Shown here in pieces: positions 1 to 8,457 of a stretch of 64,000 nt of DNA. Location: contig JAXIUW010184736.1 in assembly GCA_035591015.1 (NCBI GenBank), forward strand, positions 85,043 to 149,042, read 5' to 3'. Numbering within the stretch: position 1 is the stretch's first letter; every line of letters starts with the position of its first letter. Under the pieces are notes generated by a model. The model was not told where the DNA came from. It worked only from the letters and a program-made list of their open reading frames with translations, and made no database searches. The position numbers and the translations under genes are program-made. Source of the stretch: Cephalothrix simula (Eukaryota; Nemertea; Palaeonemertea; Archinemertea; Cephalotrichidae).

Positions 1-315
1 AACTCTACCAATAATCGCATGGAGCTAAGGGCAGTGATTGAATTGCTGAAAGCCTTTCCGAAGCAGGCCAATGTTACCGTGCATACTGATAGCAACTACA
101 CCAAGCAGGGCATTAGCACTTGGATTAATCGCTGGCGCATGAATGGCTGGAAGACCGCTGATGGCAAGCCGGTTAAAAATGATGACCTCTGGCGTGAACT
201 AGACCGAATTAACTCTAGTCTTAACGTAGAGTGGAAGTGGGTTAAGGGACACTCTCAAGACCCCCATAATGACCGCTGTGATGAACTAGCTACCTTGGCC
301 AGACAAAGCCTTTAA
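1..315 (+). CDS. rnhA: Ribonuclease HI, C-terminal part (5' end outside window)
   Basis: RNase HI cleaves the RNA strand of RNA-DNA hybrids, for example R-loops and Okazaki primers. The reading frame is open from base 1, so the gene begins upstream; about 104 residues are present. The order of motifs is that of bacterial RNase HI: NNRMEL with the catalytic Glu, HTDSNY with a catalytic Asp, the basic segment WKTADGKPVKNDDLW, and NDRCDE with the last catalytic Asp. WVKGHS carries the active-site-flap His. The protein ends soon after CDELA, without the longer tail of the E. coli enzyme. The family assignment is firm; only the missing N-terminus is unknown. Confidence 0.93.
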   Translation, partial: NSTNNRMELRAVIELLKAFPKQANVTVHTDSNYTKQGISTWINRWRMNGWKTADGKPVKNDDLWRELDRINSSLNVEWKWVKGHSQDPHNDRCDELATLARQSL

Positions 316-334
316 GATGCCTGACTTCAAATCT

Positions 335-425
335 GCATAGTATTTCTACATAGTATTTCTACACAGTATTTATAAATAGTGTTTATAAACAGTATTCCTA
401 CAAAGTGTTTCTGCGTAGCACTTCA
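335..425. repeat. Seven degenerate 13-bp tandem repeats upstream of the Rrf2 gene
   Basis: Reading in steps of 13 from base 335 gives seven consecutive units of the form ACATAGTATTTCT (335, 348, 361, 374, 387, 400, 413). Neighbouring units differ at a few positions and the last is the most decayed. The tract fills much of the 370-base gap between rnhA and the Rrf2 regulator. The rest of the gap is AT-rich with no convincing ORF and should hold the promoter of the Fe-S locus. The function of the repeats is unknown. Confidence 0.8.
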
Positions 426-685
426 TACATTGCATCAGCGTTATAAGCATGATAAATGCTCGCGTGCGCTAAAGAAACTGCGGGTAAACAACTGAATATA
501 AATTCTAAAATAAAGCCTACCGTAAGACTTAACATGAACCTGCAAATAGTCTTCACCGTTAAATAGTAGTAAAAATTTACTATTTATTTTTTTTGTGTTA
601 GACTGCTTTGCATTGATGGTGAGCATACTTAATTAATCTATATACTATTTATAAACAATATATAATCATATAATGTAATTAGCGC

Positions 686-1111
686 ATGTTACAGCTAACG
701 AAAAAGATTGACTACGGATTAATAATTATGACTGACCCCCTTCTTAGCACGGCTGGAGCCAGTGCGAGGGATGTATCGTTGCGCAATAATATTGCGTTGC
801 CCACAGTGCAGGGCATACTTAAAGAAGGTGCCAAAAATGGCTTGCTCACCTCTACAAGGGGCGTTCAAGGCGGTTACAAGTTAGCACGCTCAACTGATAA
901 AATAAGCCTTGGTGATGTAATAAAAGCCTTAGAGGGTGATTTTTCCGTGGTTGAGTGCATTAGCAGTCCATTGCGTTGTGAGCGTTCTGCAGAGTGTCGC
1001 TCAAGACCGCACATGCATAATCTGCAAAACAGACTAGAGGGCTTCTTGAATGAAATTACTCTGGCACAAATAATGGTTAAAACTGAACTTAAAGAAGTAA
1101 ACTATGCTTAA
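686..1111 (+). CDS. Rrf2-family Fe-S cluster regulator (IscR/SufR-like)
   Basis: This 141-residue Rrf2-family transcription factor opens the Fe-S assembly locus and probably senses the cell's Fe-S status to repress or activate it. A winged helix-turn-helix fills the first two thirds, including the family signature [13 protein letters not shown] around residues 56-68. Three cysteines follow with C-x6-C-x5-C spacing (ECISSPLRC, then SAEC). E. coli IscR has C-x5-C-x5-C-x2-H. The x6 spacing resembles the gammaproteobacterial SUF regulator type, so I give no gene symbol. The gene overlaps iscS by 8 bases, which points to co-transcription. Start is ATG at 686; no strong ribosome binding site is visible. 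Confidence 0.88.
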   Translation: MLQLTKKIDYGLIIMTDPLLSTAGASARDVSLRNNIALPTVQGILKEGAKNGLLTSTRGVQGGYKLARSTDKISLGDVIKALEGDFSVVECISSPLRCERSAECRSRPHMHNLQNRLEGFLNEITLAQIMVKTELKEVNYA

Positions 1112-2321
1112 ACTACCCATATACATGGATAACCACGCTACCACCCCCATGGATAAGCGTGTATTAGATAAAATGTTGCCATACTTCACTGCTGTCTACG
1201 GCAATGCTGCCAGTCGTAACCATTCTTTTGGCTGGCAGGCTGAAGAAGCCGTTGAAGAAGCTCGCCATGAGCTAGCCGCCCTAATTGGCGCAAGCAGCAA
1301 AGAAATCGTATTTACCAGCGGTGCCACCGAGTCTGATAACTTAGCCCTCCGTGGAATAGCAGAACTTTATAGTGAGCGAGGCAATCATATAATAACCTCA
1401 GCCATAGAGCATAAAGCCATCTTAGATACCGGCTATATGCTTAAACAGAACGGCTTTGAAGTTACATTCTTGCCGGTTGACCGCTACGGCTCTATTGATC
1501 TCAATCAGCTTGAAGACAGCATTACCGATAAAACACTGCTTGTATCATTAATGGCAGCGAATAATGAGATTGGCACTCAAAACCCCCTCGCCGAGATTGG
1601 TGCTATAACCCGCCGGAAGGGAGTTTTATTTCACTGCGATGCCACACAGGGGGTCGGTCATCAAAAGATTGATGTTGAGAGTATGAACATTGATCTACTC
1701 TCATACACCGCCCACAAAATTTATGGCCCCAAGGGCGTAGGGGCGTTGTACGTAAGGCGTCGCAATCCACGGGTTAGACTGCGCCCCACAATTTATGGCG
1801 GAGGGCATGAGCGTGGAATGCGCTCTGGAACGCTTAATGTGTCTGGCATAGTTGGTTTTGGTGAAGCCGCACGCTTAATGCGGATTGAGTATGATGAGCA
1901 TGTTAAGCATCTGCATCACCTGCGTGAACGGTTGCATAATGCGCTTAACAGCGAGCTAGATGAGATTCATCTTAATGGCCACCCCACCCTGCGCCATCCC
2001 GGCAATCTCAATATTAGTTTTGCCTATGTTGAGGGAGAAAGCCTGCTGATGGGCATTGAAGAAATTGCCGTATCTTCGGGTTCGGCCTGTACCTCGGCCA
2101 GCCTTGAGCCATCTTATGTTCTGCGAGCATTAGGAGTGGGCGATGAGTTGGCTCATTCGTCAATTCGCTTTGGGCTTGGCCGGTTTAATACTGAAGAAGA
2201 AGTTGACTATACCGCTGATAAAGTAATTCAAACCGTACAGAAATTACGCAAAATGTCACCGCTGTATGAGATGCATCAGCAGGGCATTGATTTATCTGCA
2301 ATTCAGTGGGAGGTGCACTAA
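1104..2321 (+). CDS. iscS: Cysteine desulfurase IscS
   Basis: This PLP enzyme takes sulfur from cysteine and passes it as a persulfide to IscU and to other acceptors such as tRNA thiolation and selenium metabolism. At 405 residues it is practically the length of E. coli IscS (404). Visible landmarks are the N-terminal [11 protein letters not shown], the PLP-lysine segment [13 protein letters not shown] near residue 205, and the loop [14 protein letters not shown] with the persulfide Cys near residue 329. The full loop and C-terminal extension mark it as IscS rather than SufS or NifS. It starts within the Rrf2 gene. A 224-base spacer with short degenerate repeats separates it from iscU. Confidence 0.97.
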   Translation: MLKLPIYMDNHATTPMDKRVLDKMLPYFTAVYGNAASRNHSFGWQAEEAVEEARHELAALIGASSKEIVFTSGATESDNLALRGIAELYSERGNHIITSAIEHKAILDTGYMLKQNGFEVTFLPVDRYGSIDLNQLEDSITDKTLLVSLMAANNEIGTQNPLAEIGAITRRKGVLFHCDATQGVGHQKIDVESMNIDLLSYTAHKIYGPKGVGALYVRRRNPRVRLRPTIYGGGHERGMRSGTLNVSGIVGFGEAARLMRIEYDEHVKHLHHLRERLHNALNSELDEIHLNGHPTLRHPGNLNISFAYVEGESLLMGIEEIAVSSGSACTSASLEPSYVLRALGVGDELAHSSIRFGLGRFNTEEEVDYTADKVIQTVQKLRKMSPLYEMHQQGIDLSAIQWEVH

Positions 2322-2406
2322 CGGCGTAGTTAAATCTGTGAGTGATTGCATAAAATAGTGAATCACATAGCAATAACATAATAATATAGCATAACAAATA
2401 GCGTGA

Positions 2407-2505
2407 ATGACTGCGGAAATAACTGTGAAGCGACTGTACAATTAACTATGGGAATACCTGTACAACTGACTATGAAAGTAACTTTGTAACCGTAACTGCA
2501 TAAAT
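2407..2505. repeat. Degenerate 11-14-bp tandem repeats between iscS and iscU
   Basis: The spacer consists largely of units beginning ACTGT or ACTAT, such as ACTGTACAATTA, ACTATGGGAATAC, ACTATGAAAGTA and ACTTTGTAACCGT, spaced 11-14 bases apart for about eight units. A longer period of about 36 bases also shows, because CTGTACAA...ACTATG occurs twice. No ORF or clear hairpin is present. The tract splits an otherwise tight Fe-S operon, so iscU may have its own promoter just downstream, where the sequence is very AT-rich. Confidence 0.6.
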
Positions 2506-2545
2506 AATATAATCTTGCTAATAACCCTATACCACTAAAATAATT

Positions 2546-2956
2546 ATGGCTTATTCAAAAAAAGTTCTTGACCACTACAACAACCCACGTAATGTGGGTT
2601 CATTTGATAACTCTGAAGCCAATATTGGCACCGCTATGGTTGGTGCTCCAGAATGTGGCGATGTCATGAAGCTGCAAATTAAGGTTGAAAATGATGTCAT
2701 CGTTGATGCAAAGTTCAAAACCTTCGGCTGTGGCAGTGCTATAGCCAGCTCTTCGTTAGCCACAGAATGGCTGAAAGGTCGCAAGCTAGAAGATGGGCTG
2801 AAAATTGACAACACTTCTATCGTCAGAGAGCTATCTTTGCCGCCGGTTAAGATACATTGCTCAGTTTTAGCCGAAGAAGCTATCAAAACGGCTATAGCTG
2901 ACTATCGTAAAAATGCGGGCAATGCCTCTGATACAGCTGATGCTGCCACTGATTGA
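2546..2956 (+). CDS. iscU: Fe-S cluster scaffold IscU
   Basis: IscU is the scaffold on which [2Fe-2S] clusters are built from IscS sulfur before transfer with the help of HscA and HscB. All ligands are present: Cys37 and Asp39 (APECGDVMK), Cys62 (FGCGSAIASSS) and Cys105 (KIHCSVLAE). The HscA recognition motif LPPVK lies at 98-102. The length is 136 residues against 128 in E. coli; the extra residues are an Ala/Asp-rich tail. Its stop codon overlaps the hscB start by one base. Identity to known IscU is very high by eye and the call is secure. Confidence 0.98.
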   Translation: MAYSKKVLDHYNNPRNVGSFDNSEANIGTAMVGAPECGDVMKLQIKVENDVIVDAKFKTFGCGSAIASSSLATEWLKGRKLEDGLKIDNTSIVRELSLPPVKIHCSVLAEEAIKTAIADYRKNAGNASDTADAATD

Positions 2957-3441
2957 TGGTTGACTTCTTTAAGTTATTTGATATTCAACCGCAGCACAAT
3001 CTAAATCTTAGCCAGCTAGAACAGCGTTATCAAGAGCTGAGTCTGCGCTATCATCCCGATCTTAACCAAGACGATAACGCCGCTGAGCTGTGCGCGCAGG
3101 TTAATGATGGCTATCGGATTTTGAAGGATGAGGCCAGCCGATCGCAGCATCTGATTGACCTTTGGTTGCCCCAAGCGAATAAAAACGATCTACCACAAGG
3201 TTTTTTAGAAGAGGCTTTTCAGCTTCAAGAAGAGATAGAATCTGCTCCAGACAAGTCTATTTTTCAGGAACAAGCCCAGCATGCGCTGCAAAAATTGTTA
3301 GCCGAGCGCCATGAGCTATTCAGTAGCTATAGCCAAAACCAAAGCCAAGAATTGTTGCGCAGCGTGCAAATCAACCTAAATTGTATGCGCTACTGGAATA
3401 GAATAATCAATAACCTTAGTGATAAGCATGTTGAATTATGA
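2956..3441 (+). CDS. hscB: Fe-S co-chaperone HscB (J-domain protein)
   Basis: HscB is the J-domain co-chaperone that brings IscU to HscA and stimulates its ATPase. With the ATG at 2956 the protein has 161 residues. The J-domain motif HPD is at residues 33-35 in the segment RYHPDLNQ. The C-terminal half is helical and rich in Glu and Gln, as expected for the IscU-binding three-helix bundle. A TTG three bases upstream is in frame, but ATG gives the usual TGATG-type coupling with the iscU stop. No zinc-finger extension is present. hscA follows after 7 bases. Confidence 0.92.
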   Translation: MVDFFKLFDIQPQHNLNLSQLEQRYQELSLRYHPDLNQDDNAAELCAQVNDGYRILKDEASRSQHLIDLWLPQANKNDLPQGFLEEAFQLQEEIESAPDKSIFQEQAQHALQKLLAERHELFSSYSQNQSQELLRSVQINLNCMRYWNRIINNLSDKHVEL

Positions 3442-3448
3442 ATAAATT

Positions 3449-5236
3449 ATGACTGCTAACACCGCAATACTGGGCATAGACCTTGGCACCACCAATAGCA
3501 TGGCCACCATTATAATTGATGGCCAAGCCCATGTTTTAAGCGGCATAGTGCCATCTGTGCTTAGTCTTCAGAATGACCAGTGGCTAGTTGGCAGCGAGGC
3601 TTTACCCTACCTAATTACCAACCCGCACACCACCGTATATTCGGTTAAACGCTTGATGGGTGATACCTTTAAGCCACAGCAGCACTTTGCCTATCAAATA
3701 CTGCCCTCCGCTCAGGGAACGCCACTAGTAAAACTTGGCGATAAAACCTTTAGCCCCGAAGAGCTTTCAGCCGAAATACTTAAAAAAGTTATCAGCCTAG
3801 CCGAGCAGAACGCTCAAACAAAATTTAAGCAGGCCATCATCACGGTTCCGGCTTACTTTAATGATCTACAGCGTCAGGCTACCCGCCATGCTGGCGAGTT
3901 GGCCGGGCTTGAGGTTCTACGGATTATCAATGAACCCACAGCGGCATCATTAGCCTATGGTCTTGATGCTCAAAGTTCGGGAAATGTTGCGGTGTATGAC
4001 TTTGGCGGCGGCACCTTTGATATATCTGTGCTTGAGCTTAAAGCTCCGCTATTTAAGGTTTTATCAACCTTTGGCAACACTAAACTAGGCGGTGATGACT
4101 TTGATACTTTAATTGGCGAACAGCTTCGGCATGAATTATTAAATAAATTCCCTAGCTTTAGAGTTAGCGAAAACGAGCGCAGTATTATTCGCAAAGCTGC
4201 AGAAGGCATCAAAATAGAGTTATCGTCAAGCCTAGAAACTGAATATGTGCTGTCTTTTCCGGCTCAAAAGGTTGAGTTTGGAGGCGTCTTTACCGTAGAA
4301 AGACTAAACAGTCTCATTCAACCGCTAGTTGAAAACTCTATCAGCAATTGCCAAAAAGCCTTGAACAGTGCCAATCTTAGCCCTGAAGATATTGATGAAG
4401 TCGTCTTGGTGGGTGGCTCTACTCGTATTCCGCTGATTCGTGCTGCGGTAGGCGAGTTTTTTGCTAAAACACCACGTGTTGCGCTTGATCCCGACCGTGT
4501 AGTCTCAATTGGTGCAGCCATTCAAGGGCAGCTGCTAAGTGGTCAACGGCGTGACTTTGTGCTGATGGATGTGTTGCCCATTGCGCTGGGAATAGAGACC
4601 ATGGGCGGAGTTTTTCAAAAGCTAATTTCGGCTAATACGCCCATACCCTTTAGCATTAGTGAACTCTTCACTACTCAGGTTGACAACCAAACCGCTGTAG
4701 AGATTAATATTTACCAAGGTGAACGTGAGTTGGTCAAAGACTGTCGGCGTTTGGGACGCTTTAAGTTGCGAGGCATACCACCCATGCCAGCCGGATTACC
4801 CAAGGTTGAGGTAACCTTTAGCATTGATGCTAACGGCATTATGAAGGTTAGTGCCCTAGAGCAGCGTAGCGCAAAATCGGCAGAGCTAGAGGTTGTTCCC
4901 AGCTATGATCTTGAGCAGCACGAAATTGACGCCATGCTTGAAGAATCCTTTCAACATGCCCATCAAGACTTTGCCCAGCGGCAATTAATTGAGTTTCAAC
5001 AAAAGGCTACTGCCGTATTGAGGGGCATTGAAAAGCACTACGACCAAGCCCAGCGACTATTAGAAAAAGACGTTCTAGCAGCGATTGAAAAGCAGAGCGC
5101 AGTAGTTAGGCAAGCTATGCAGCAAGACAATGCTCAACAATTAAAGCAAGCCCTAGATAAGCTGGGTGAGCTAACTCGCCCCTTAGCCGACCTGCTTATC
5201 AGTGAGCAGGCCTTAGAATACCTTGGTAATCAGTAA
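3449..5236 (+). CDS. hscA: Hsp70-family Fe-S chaperone HscA
   Basis: HscA is the specialised Hsp70 that releases clusters from IscU. It has 595 residues (E. coli 616). The ATPase domain shows the phosphate-1 motif DLGTTNS at 11-17, phosphate-2 [12 protein letters not shown] near 182-193 and the adenosine motif [10 protein letters not shown] near 330. The substrate-binding domain begins after about residue 370. The last 100 residues are the helical lid and lack the EEVD-like or DnaK tail. Neither ferredoxin nor iscA/iscX follows, so this ISC cluster is shortened. A long repeat-containing spacer comes next. Confidence 0.95.
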   Translation: MTANTAILGIDLGTTNSMATIIIDGQAHVLSGIVPSVLSLQNDQWLVGSEALPYLITNPHTTVYSVKRLMGDTFKPQQHFAYQILPSAQGTPLVKLGDKTFSPEELSAEILKKVISLAEQNAQTKFKQAIITVPAYFNDLQRQATRHAGELAGLEVLRIINEPTAASLAYGLDAQSSGNVAVYDFGGGTFDISVLELKAPLFKVLSTFGNTKLGGDDFDTLIGEQLRHELLNKFPSFRVSENERSIIRKAAEGIKIELSSSLETEYVLSFPAQKVEFGGVFTVERLNSLIQPLVENSISNCQKALNSANLSPEDIDEVVLVGGSTRIPLIRAAVGEFFAKTPRVALDPDRVVSIGAAIQGQLLSGQRRDFVLMDVLPIALGIETMGGVFQKLISANTPIPFSISELFTTQVDNQTAVEINIYQGERELVKDCRRLGRFKLRGIPPMPAGLPKVEVTFSIDANGIMKVSALEQRSAKSAELEVVPSYDLEQHEIDAMLEESFQHAHQDFAQRQLIEFQQKATAVLRGIEKHYDQAQRLLEKDVLAAIEKQSAVVRQAMQQDNAQQLKQALDKLGELTRPLADLLISEQALEYLGNQ

Positions 5237-5350
5237 TCCGTCTAATAGTCTAATAGGCAGCACCAGTGGTTCGCTACTAGGTATTTAGGTATAGCGATAG
5301 GCAATTGTCGCTCGGCAGAGCTTGCCGCAAGGATAATTCAGAGGCAACCT

Positions 5351-5466
5351 TCTTTAATGGCTCTTTGCGGCGGTTGTCTTCAGTAGCTTTCTTTAATAGC
5401 TATCCTTAATAGCTCTCTTTAGCGGCTCTCTTTAGCTAATATCATCAGTGGCTCTCTTCTGTAACT
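5351..5466. repeat. Eight to nine degenerate 13-bp tandem repeats after hscA
   Basis: Units of the form TCTTTAATAGCTA start at about 5351, 5362, 5377, 5390, 5403, 5416, 5429, 5442 and 5455. From 5377 onward the step is exactly 13. The unit sequence is unrelated to the 13-bp unit upstream of the Rrf2 gene. The tract lies in the 530-base spacer between hscA and pdxS. Apart from the repeats and the pdxS promoter, I see no gene or terminator with a T-run in that spacer. Confidence 0.75.
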
Positions 5467-5698
5467 TGCGTCTGCGCAATATCTTGTAGTTAATAACAGT
5501 GGGCATCGTCAATCATCGCCGGTCATCTTTCCAAGGCCATCCAGCAATCTTTTCCATACTACGGCACTGAGGTTGTTGTCTTATTCAGCACTAAGGCAAC
5601 TGCCAGAAACTCTTGGCTCTACTCCGCTGAGATTATCTTAACAGAGTCAGACTGTTGACTAGTATTGCCATACTTAATCATCTATCCCTAAAATTAAT

Positions 5699-5727
5699 GC
5701 ATAGGCAGTCGGCTTGTATGCTATAAT
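5699..5727 (+). promoter_or_regulatory. Probable sigma-70 promoter (extended -10) of pdxST
   Basis: The sequence TGCTATAAT at 5719-5727 is a perfect extended -10 element (TGn plus TATAAT). No good -35 is found at the usual spacing, which is normal for extended -10 promoters. The site lies 39 bases before the pdxS start and is followed by a GGAGG ribosome binding site at 5754-5758. Location and strand fit pdxS transcription. Confidence 0.65.
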
Positions 5728-5766
5728 CTGCCTTTCAAGCGTGCATAAGCTGTGGAGGAAAATTAA

Positions 5767-6645
5767 ATGAGCGATGGTCTAAGACTTAAAACAGGTTTGG
5801 CAGAAATGCTTAAAGGCGGCGTTATTATGGACGTTGTTGATGCCGAACAGGCAAAAATAGCCGAAGATGCTGGTGCCGTTTCAGTTATGGCACTAGAGCG
5901 TGTTCCATCAGATATTCGTCGTGATGGAGGAGTGGCACGTATGTCAGCTCCAGAAATGATTCAAGAGATTATGAAGGCGGTACGCATTCCCGTAATGGCT
6001 AAATGCCGCATCGGCCACTTTGCCGAAGCACAGCTTCTGCAAACTCTAGGCGTTGACTACATTGATGAAAGCGAAGTTTTAACACCTGCCGATGAGGCTC
6101 ATCATATTGACAAATTTGGCTTCAAGACCCCCTTTGTATGTGGAGCGACTAATCTTGCCGAGGCTCTACGCAGAATCGGTGAGGGCGCAGCTTTGATTAG
6201 AACTAAGGGCGAAGCCGGCACCGGCGATGTTGTTGAAGCTGTGCGGCATATGCGCCGCATTAATCGTGATATTGCCACCTTGGCCGGCCTGCGTCATGAC
6301 GAACTAATGAGCGAGGCCAAACAGCTGGGCGCACCCTATACTTTAGTCAAGTGGGTTCATCAGCATAAAAGCTTGCCAGTACCCAACTTTTCTGCTGGAG
6401 GCATTGCTACTCCGGCCGACGCAGCCCTAATGCGCCAACTGGGTGCTGAGGCTGTTTTTGTGGGCTCCGGCATCTTCAAATCCTCTGATCCGCAAAAGCG
6501 AGCTAAAGCCATTGTTCAGGCAGCCACTCATTACGATAACCCCGATGAGGTGCTTAAAGCCTCAACAGGACTGGGTAAGGCCATGGATAGTGTAGCTGTA
6601 CACAGTATTGATGCTGAAGAACGTTTTTCAGGTCGCGGTTGGTAA
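5767..6645 (+). CDS. pdxS: Pyridoxal 5'-phosphate synthase, synthase subunit PdxS
   Basis: PdxS condenses ribose 5-phosphate, glyceraldehyde 3-phosphate and ammonia into PLP in the DXP-independent pathway; the ammonia comes from PdxT. Its 292 residues are the family's usual size. Family segments include [20 protein letters not shown] with the substrate Asp, [11 protein letters not shown] with Lys79, and [21 protein letters not shown] ribosome binding site precedes the ATG. The stop codon directly abuts the pdxT start. The presence of PdxST implies that PLP is made without the PdxA/PdxJ route, though this window cannot exclude both. Confidence 0.97.
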   Translation: MSDGLRLKTGLAEMLKGGVIMDVVDAEQAKIAEDAGAVSVMALERVPSDIRRDGGVARMSAPEMIQEIMKAVRIPVMAKCRIGHFAEAQLLQTLGVDYIDESEVLTPADEAHHIDKFGFKTPFVCGATNLAEALRRIGEGAALIRTKGEAGTGDVVEAVRHMRRINRDIATLAGLRHDELMSEAKQLGAPYTLVKWVHQHKSLPVPNFSAGGIATPADAALMRQLGAEAVFVGSGIFKSSDPQKRAKAIVQAATHYDNPDEVLKASTGLGKAMDSVAVHSIDAEERFSGRGW

Positions 6646-7230
6646 ATGATTGGTGTATTGGCTCTTCAGGGAGCAGTAAAACCTCATCTAGATAAATTTG
6701 AATCCATTGGTGTTTCTGCTATTGCTGTGCGCTATCCGCAGCAGTTAGATAACTTGCAAGGGTTGGTCTTGCCCGGTGGTGAGAGTAGCTCTCAACTAAT
6801 TTTGCTGCAAAAGTTTGGCTGGATTAACGCCTTGAACGATTTCGCTAAATCGCATGCACTGTGGGGTGTTTGCGCTGGCTGTATTATAATGAGCGAAAAG
6901 GTTGTTCCTCAACAGCAATCATTGGGCGTTATTGCGATAGAATCCCAGCGCAATGCTTATGGCCGACAAAATGAAAGTTTTATTGGGAAGATTGAGGCCC
7001 ACAGCCCAAATTTGTCAGCTTCAGAAAGATTTTTAGAGGGATTATTTATACGTGCGCCTAAAATTAAATGTCTTGATGACAGCACAACAGTCTTAGGCAC
7101 TTGTGATAACGAAGTTGTGGCAGCCACTAATAATATGCATTTGATAACCACTTTTCATCCAGAATTAACACAGCACACCCAGTGGCATAAATACTTTATA
7201 AACCTTGCACAAAGCAAAATTTACGGATAG
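6646..7230 (+). CDS. pdxT: Pyridoxal 5'-phosphate synthase, glutaminase subunit PdxT
   Basis: PdxT is the class I glutamine amidotransferase that hydrolyses glutamine and feeds ammonia to PdxS. It has 194 residues. The oxyanion/substrate motif GGES is at 44-47, the nucleophile Cys76 is in WGVCAGCIIM, and the His171-Glu173 pair is in TTFHPEL. The loop around the nucleophile has two Cys and a Trp where many PdxT proteins have GTCAGL. This is a modest variation and the triad is intact. The gene starts immediately after the pdxS stop codon, so translation is probably coupled. Confidence 0.95.
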   Translation: MIGVLALQGAVKPHLDKFESIGVSAIAVRYPQQLDNLQGLVLPGGESSSQLILLQKFGWINALNDFAKSHALWGVCAGCIIMSEKVVPQQQSLGVIAIESQRNAYGRQNESFIGKIEAHSPNLSASERFLEGLFIRAPKIKCLDDSTTVLGTCDNEVVAATNNMHLITTFHPELTQHTQWHKYFINLAQSKIYG

Positions 7231-7249
7231 TGTTGTTGAGCCAATCTGT

Positions 7250-7320
7250 GGCGATGTGGCCGAGTGGTCAGGCAGAGGTCTGCAAAACCTTCCACGCCGG
7301 TTCGATTCCGGCCATCGCCT
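7250..7320 (+). tRNA. tRNA-Cys (GCA)
   Basis: This is a complete cloverleaf of 71 nt. The acceptor stem GGCGATG pairs with CATCGCC at 7313-7319, followed by discriminator U, which is typical of tRNA-Cys. The anticodon GCA is at 7282-7284 in the loop CTGCAAA. The T-arm reads GCCGGTTCGATTCCGGC. CCA is not encoded, so it must be added after transcription. Confidence 0.95.
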
Positions 7321-7332
7321 GATTTGCCTTTA

Positions 7333-7372
7333 TTTACATTGTTTTACATTGCTTTACACTGCCTTACTCGGC
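7333..7372. repeat. Four 10-bp tandem repeats after tRNA-Cys
   Basis: Units TTTACATTGT, TTTACATTGC, TTTACACTGC and CTTACTCGGC lie end to end. They belong to the spacer between the two tRNA genes, which shows no ORF of its own. A second direct repeat, AAGGCATCAA...AAGGCATCAA, lies near 7473-7500. Confidence 0.7.
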
Positions 7373-7570
7373 ATGGCCTCTATCTATTTATGCTCACAAG
7401 GTTGTTGCTGTAGCAGCTTATGCTTTGGTTATTGATTATAAAATGTGGCAGTTTATAGTTAGCACTTTTGCAAGGCATCAATTTCAAGGCATCAAGAGCC
7501 ATGTAATATCAGCTGTATTGCATGCAAGATTTGAAAGATGCTACGCTTAATGCTAATCTTGGGCGGGTTT

Positions 7571-7655
7571 GCGGATGTGGCGAAATAGGTATACGCAGCA
7601 GACTTAAAATCTGCTGCCCGTAACGGGCGTATGGGTTCGACTCCCTTCATCCGCA
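7571..7655 (+). tRNA. tRNA-Leu (TAA)
   Basis: This is an 85-nt class II tRNA with a long variable arm (TGCCCGTAACGGGCG). The acceptor stem GCGGATG pairs with CATCCGC at 7648-7654, followed by discriminator A. The anticodon loop CTTAAAA contains TAA. The T-arm reads ATGGGTTCGACTCCCTT. CCA is not encoded. Confidence 0.95.
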
Positions 7656-7749
7656 CCGTGTTCATTGCCAGAAATCTTGAGCGATGGCGCACCTAATCTG
7701 GTCATTTTTGAGTAACCGAAATAGGGCTAACGCTGACTGAGAGTGGCTA

Positions 7750-8457
7750 ATGCCTAAGCACCTACTATATATATATATTTTCATTGCTACTGTGGCGTGG
7801 TTGCTATCAGCCTGTGGCAATCGGGGTGAGCTTGTTCCTCAAGAAGACCAATTGGTTGCCCCCACTCTGCCCATGCTACGCATTCAAGCTCCAGATCTGC
7901 TTGTTACATGGCCAAGAACGCTGAGGCGCATTGAAATTGAGATTGCTGAATTTCCTAGCTGGTGCCGACTATGCGATGCTTTAAGCTCTAAGACAGTCAT
8001 CTTTCCTGATCAGATTGATAGCTTATCGCCGCCGGCTTCCATCAGTATTGATAACGGCTATCAGCTAGCGATAGCGGCTCCAACCAGCGGATTATGGGCG
8101 GTGCGTTATCGTCAGTTAAGTCAGTTTGGACCATCACCATGGTCTGGCCGAACTTGGATTAGCTTGCCGATTAAGATTCCCACCACCAGCATAACCGTTG
8201 CCGACGGGCAAATTATTTGGCCTCATATTAAAAGCGAAACTGTATATCGCTATGATGGTGAACGATTTACTCTTAACCAGCTTTATTATGCTGCCACTAT
8301 CTATAAAGCAACCGCCGATAATCCAGAACTGGCCATGAATAAAACACCCATCACGCAAAATAATTGGATAATTCCCGAAAAGGGCAGCTATTTTATTCGC
8401 CTCACCGACCGCCATGGCAATGAGGGCGAGCCATCTAACCGAATCGAAACTCCATGA
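7750..8457 (+). CDS. Outer-membrane-type lipoprotein, LptM-like N-terminus
   Basis: The protein has 235 residues. A lipoprotein signal peptide ends in the lipobox LLSAC, with Cys22 as the expected lipidated residue. The next residues, GNRGELV, resemble the start of the small LptM/YifL-type lipoproteins (Cys-Gly-Lys/Asn-x-Gly-x-Leu). LptM is only about 60 residues long. Here a further 190 residues follow with Trp, Tyr and Ser-Pro patterns like fibronectin-III or other beta-sandwich domains. The gene overlaps the next lipoprotein gene by 4 bases (ATGA), so the two are probably made together. A periplasmic role on the outer membrane is likely; the actual function is unknown. Confidence 0.7.
   Translation: MPKHLLYIYIFIATVAWLLSACGNRGELVPQEDQLVAPTLPMLRIQAPDLLVTWPRTLRRIEIEIAEFPSWCRLCDALSSKTVIFPDQIDSLSPPASISIDNGYQLAIAAPTSGLWAVRYRQLSQFGPSPWSGRTWISLPIKIPTTSITVADGQIIWPHIKSETVYRYDGERFTLNQLYYAATIYKATADNPELAMNKTPITQNNWIIPEKGSYFIRLTDRHGNEGEPSNRIETP

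Noticed and set aside
441-626. 61-codon minus-strand frame before the Rrf2 gene
   Set aside because: AT-rich spacer, no ribosome binding site, composition unlike neighbouring proteins.
7205-7435. 76-codon frame covering tRNA-Cys
   Set aside because: It runs through a complete tRNA gene and the 10-bp repeats and has no family signal.
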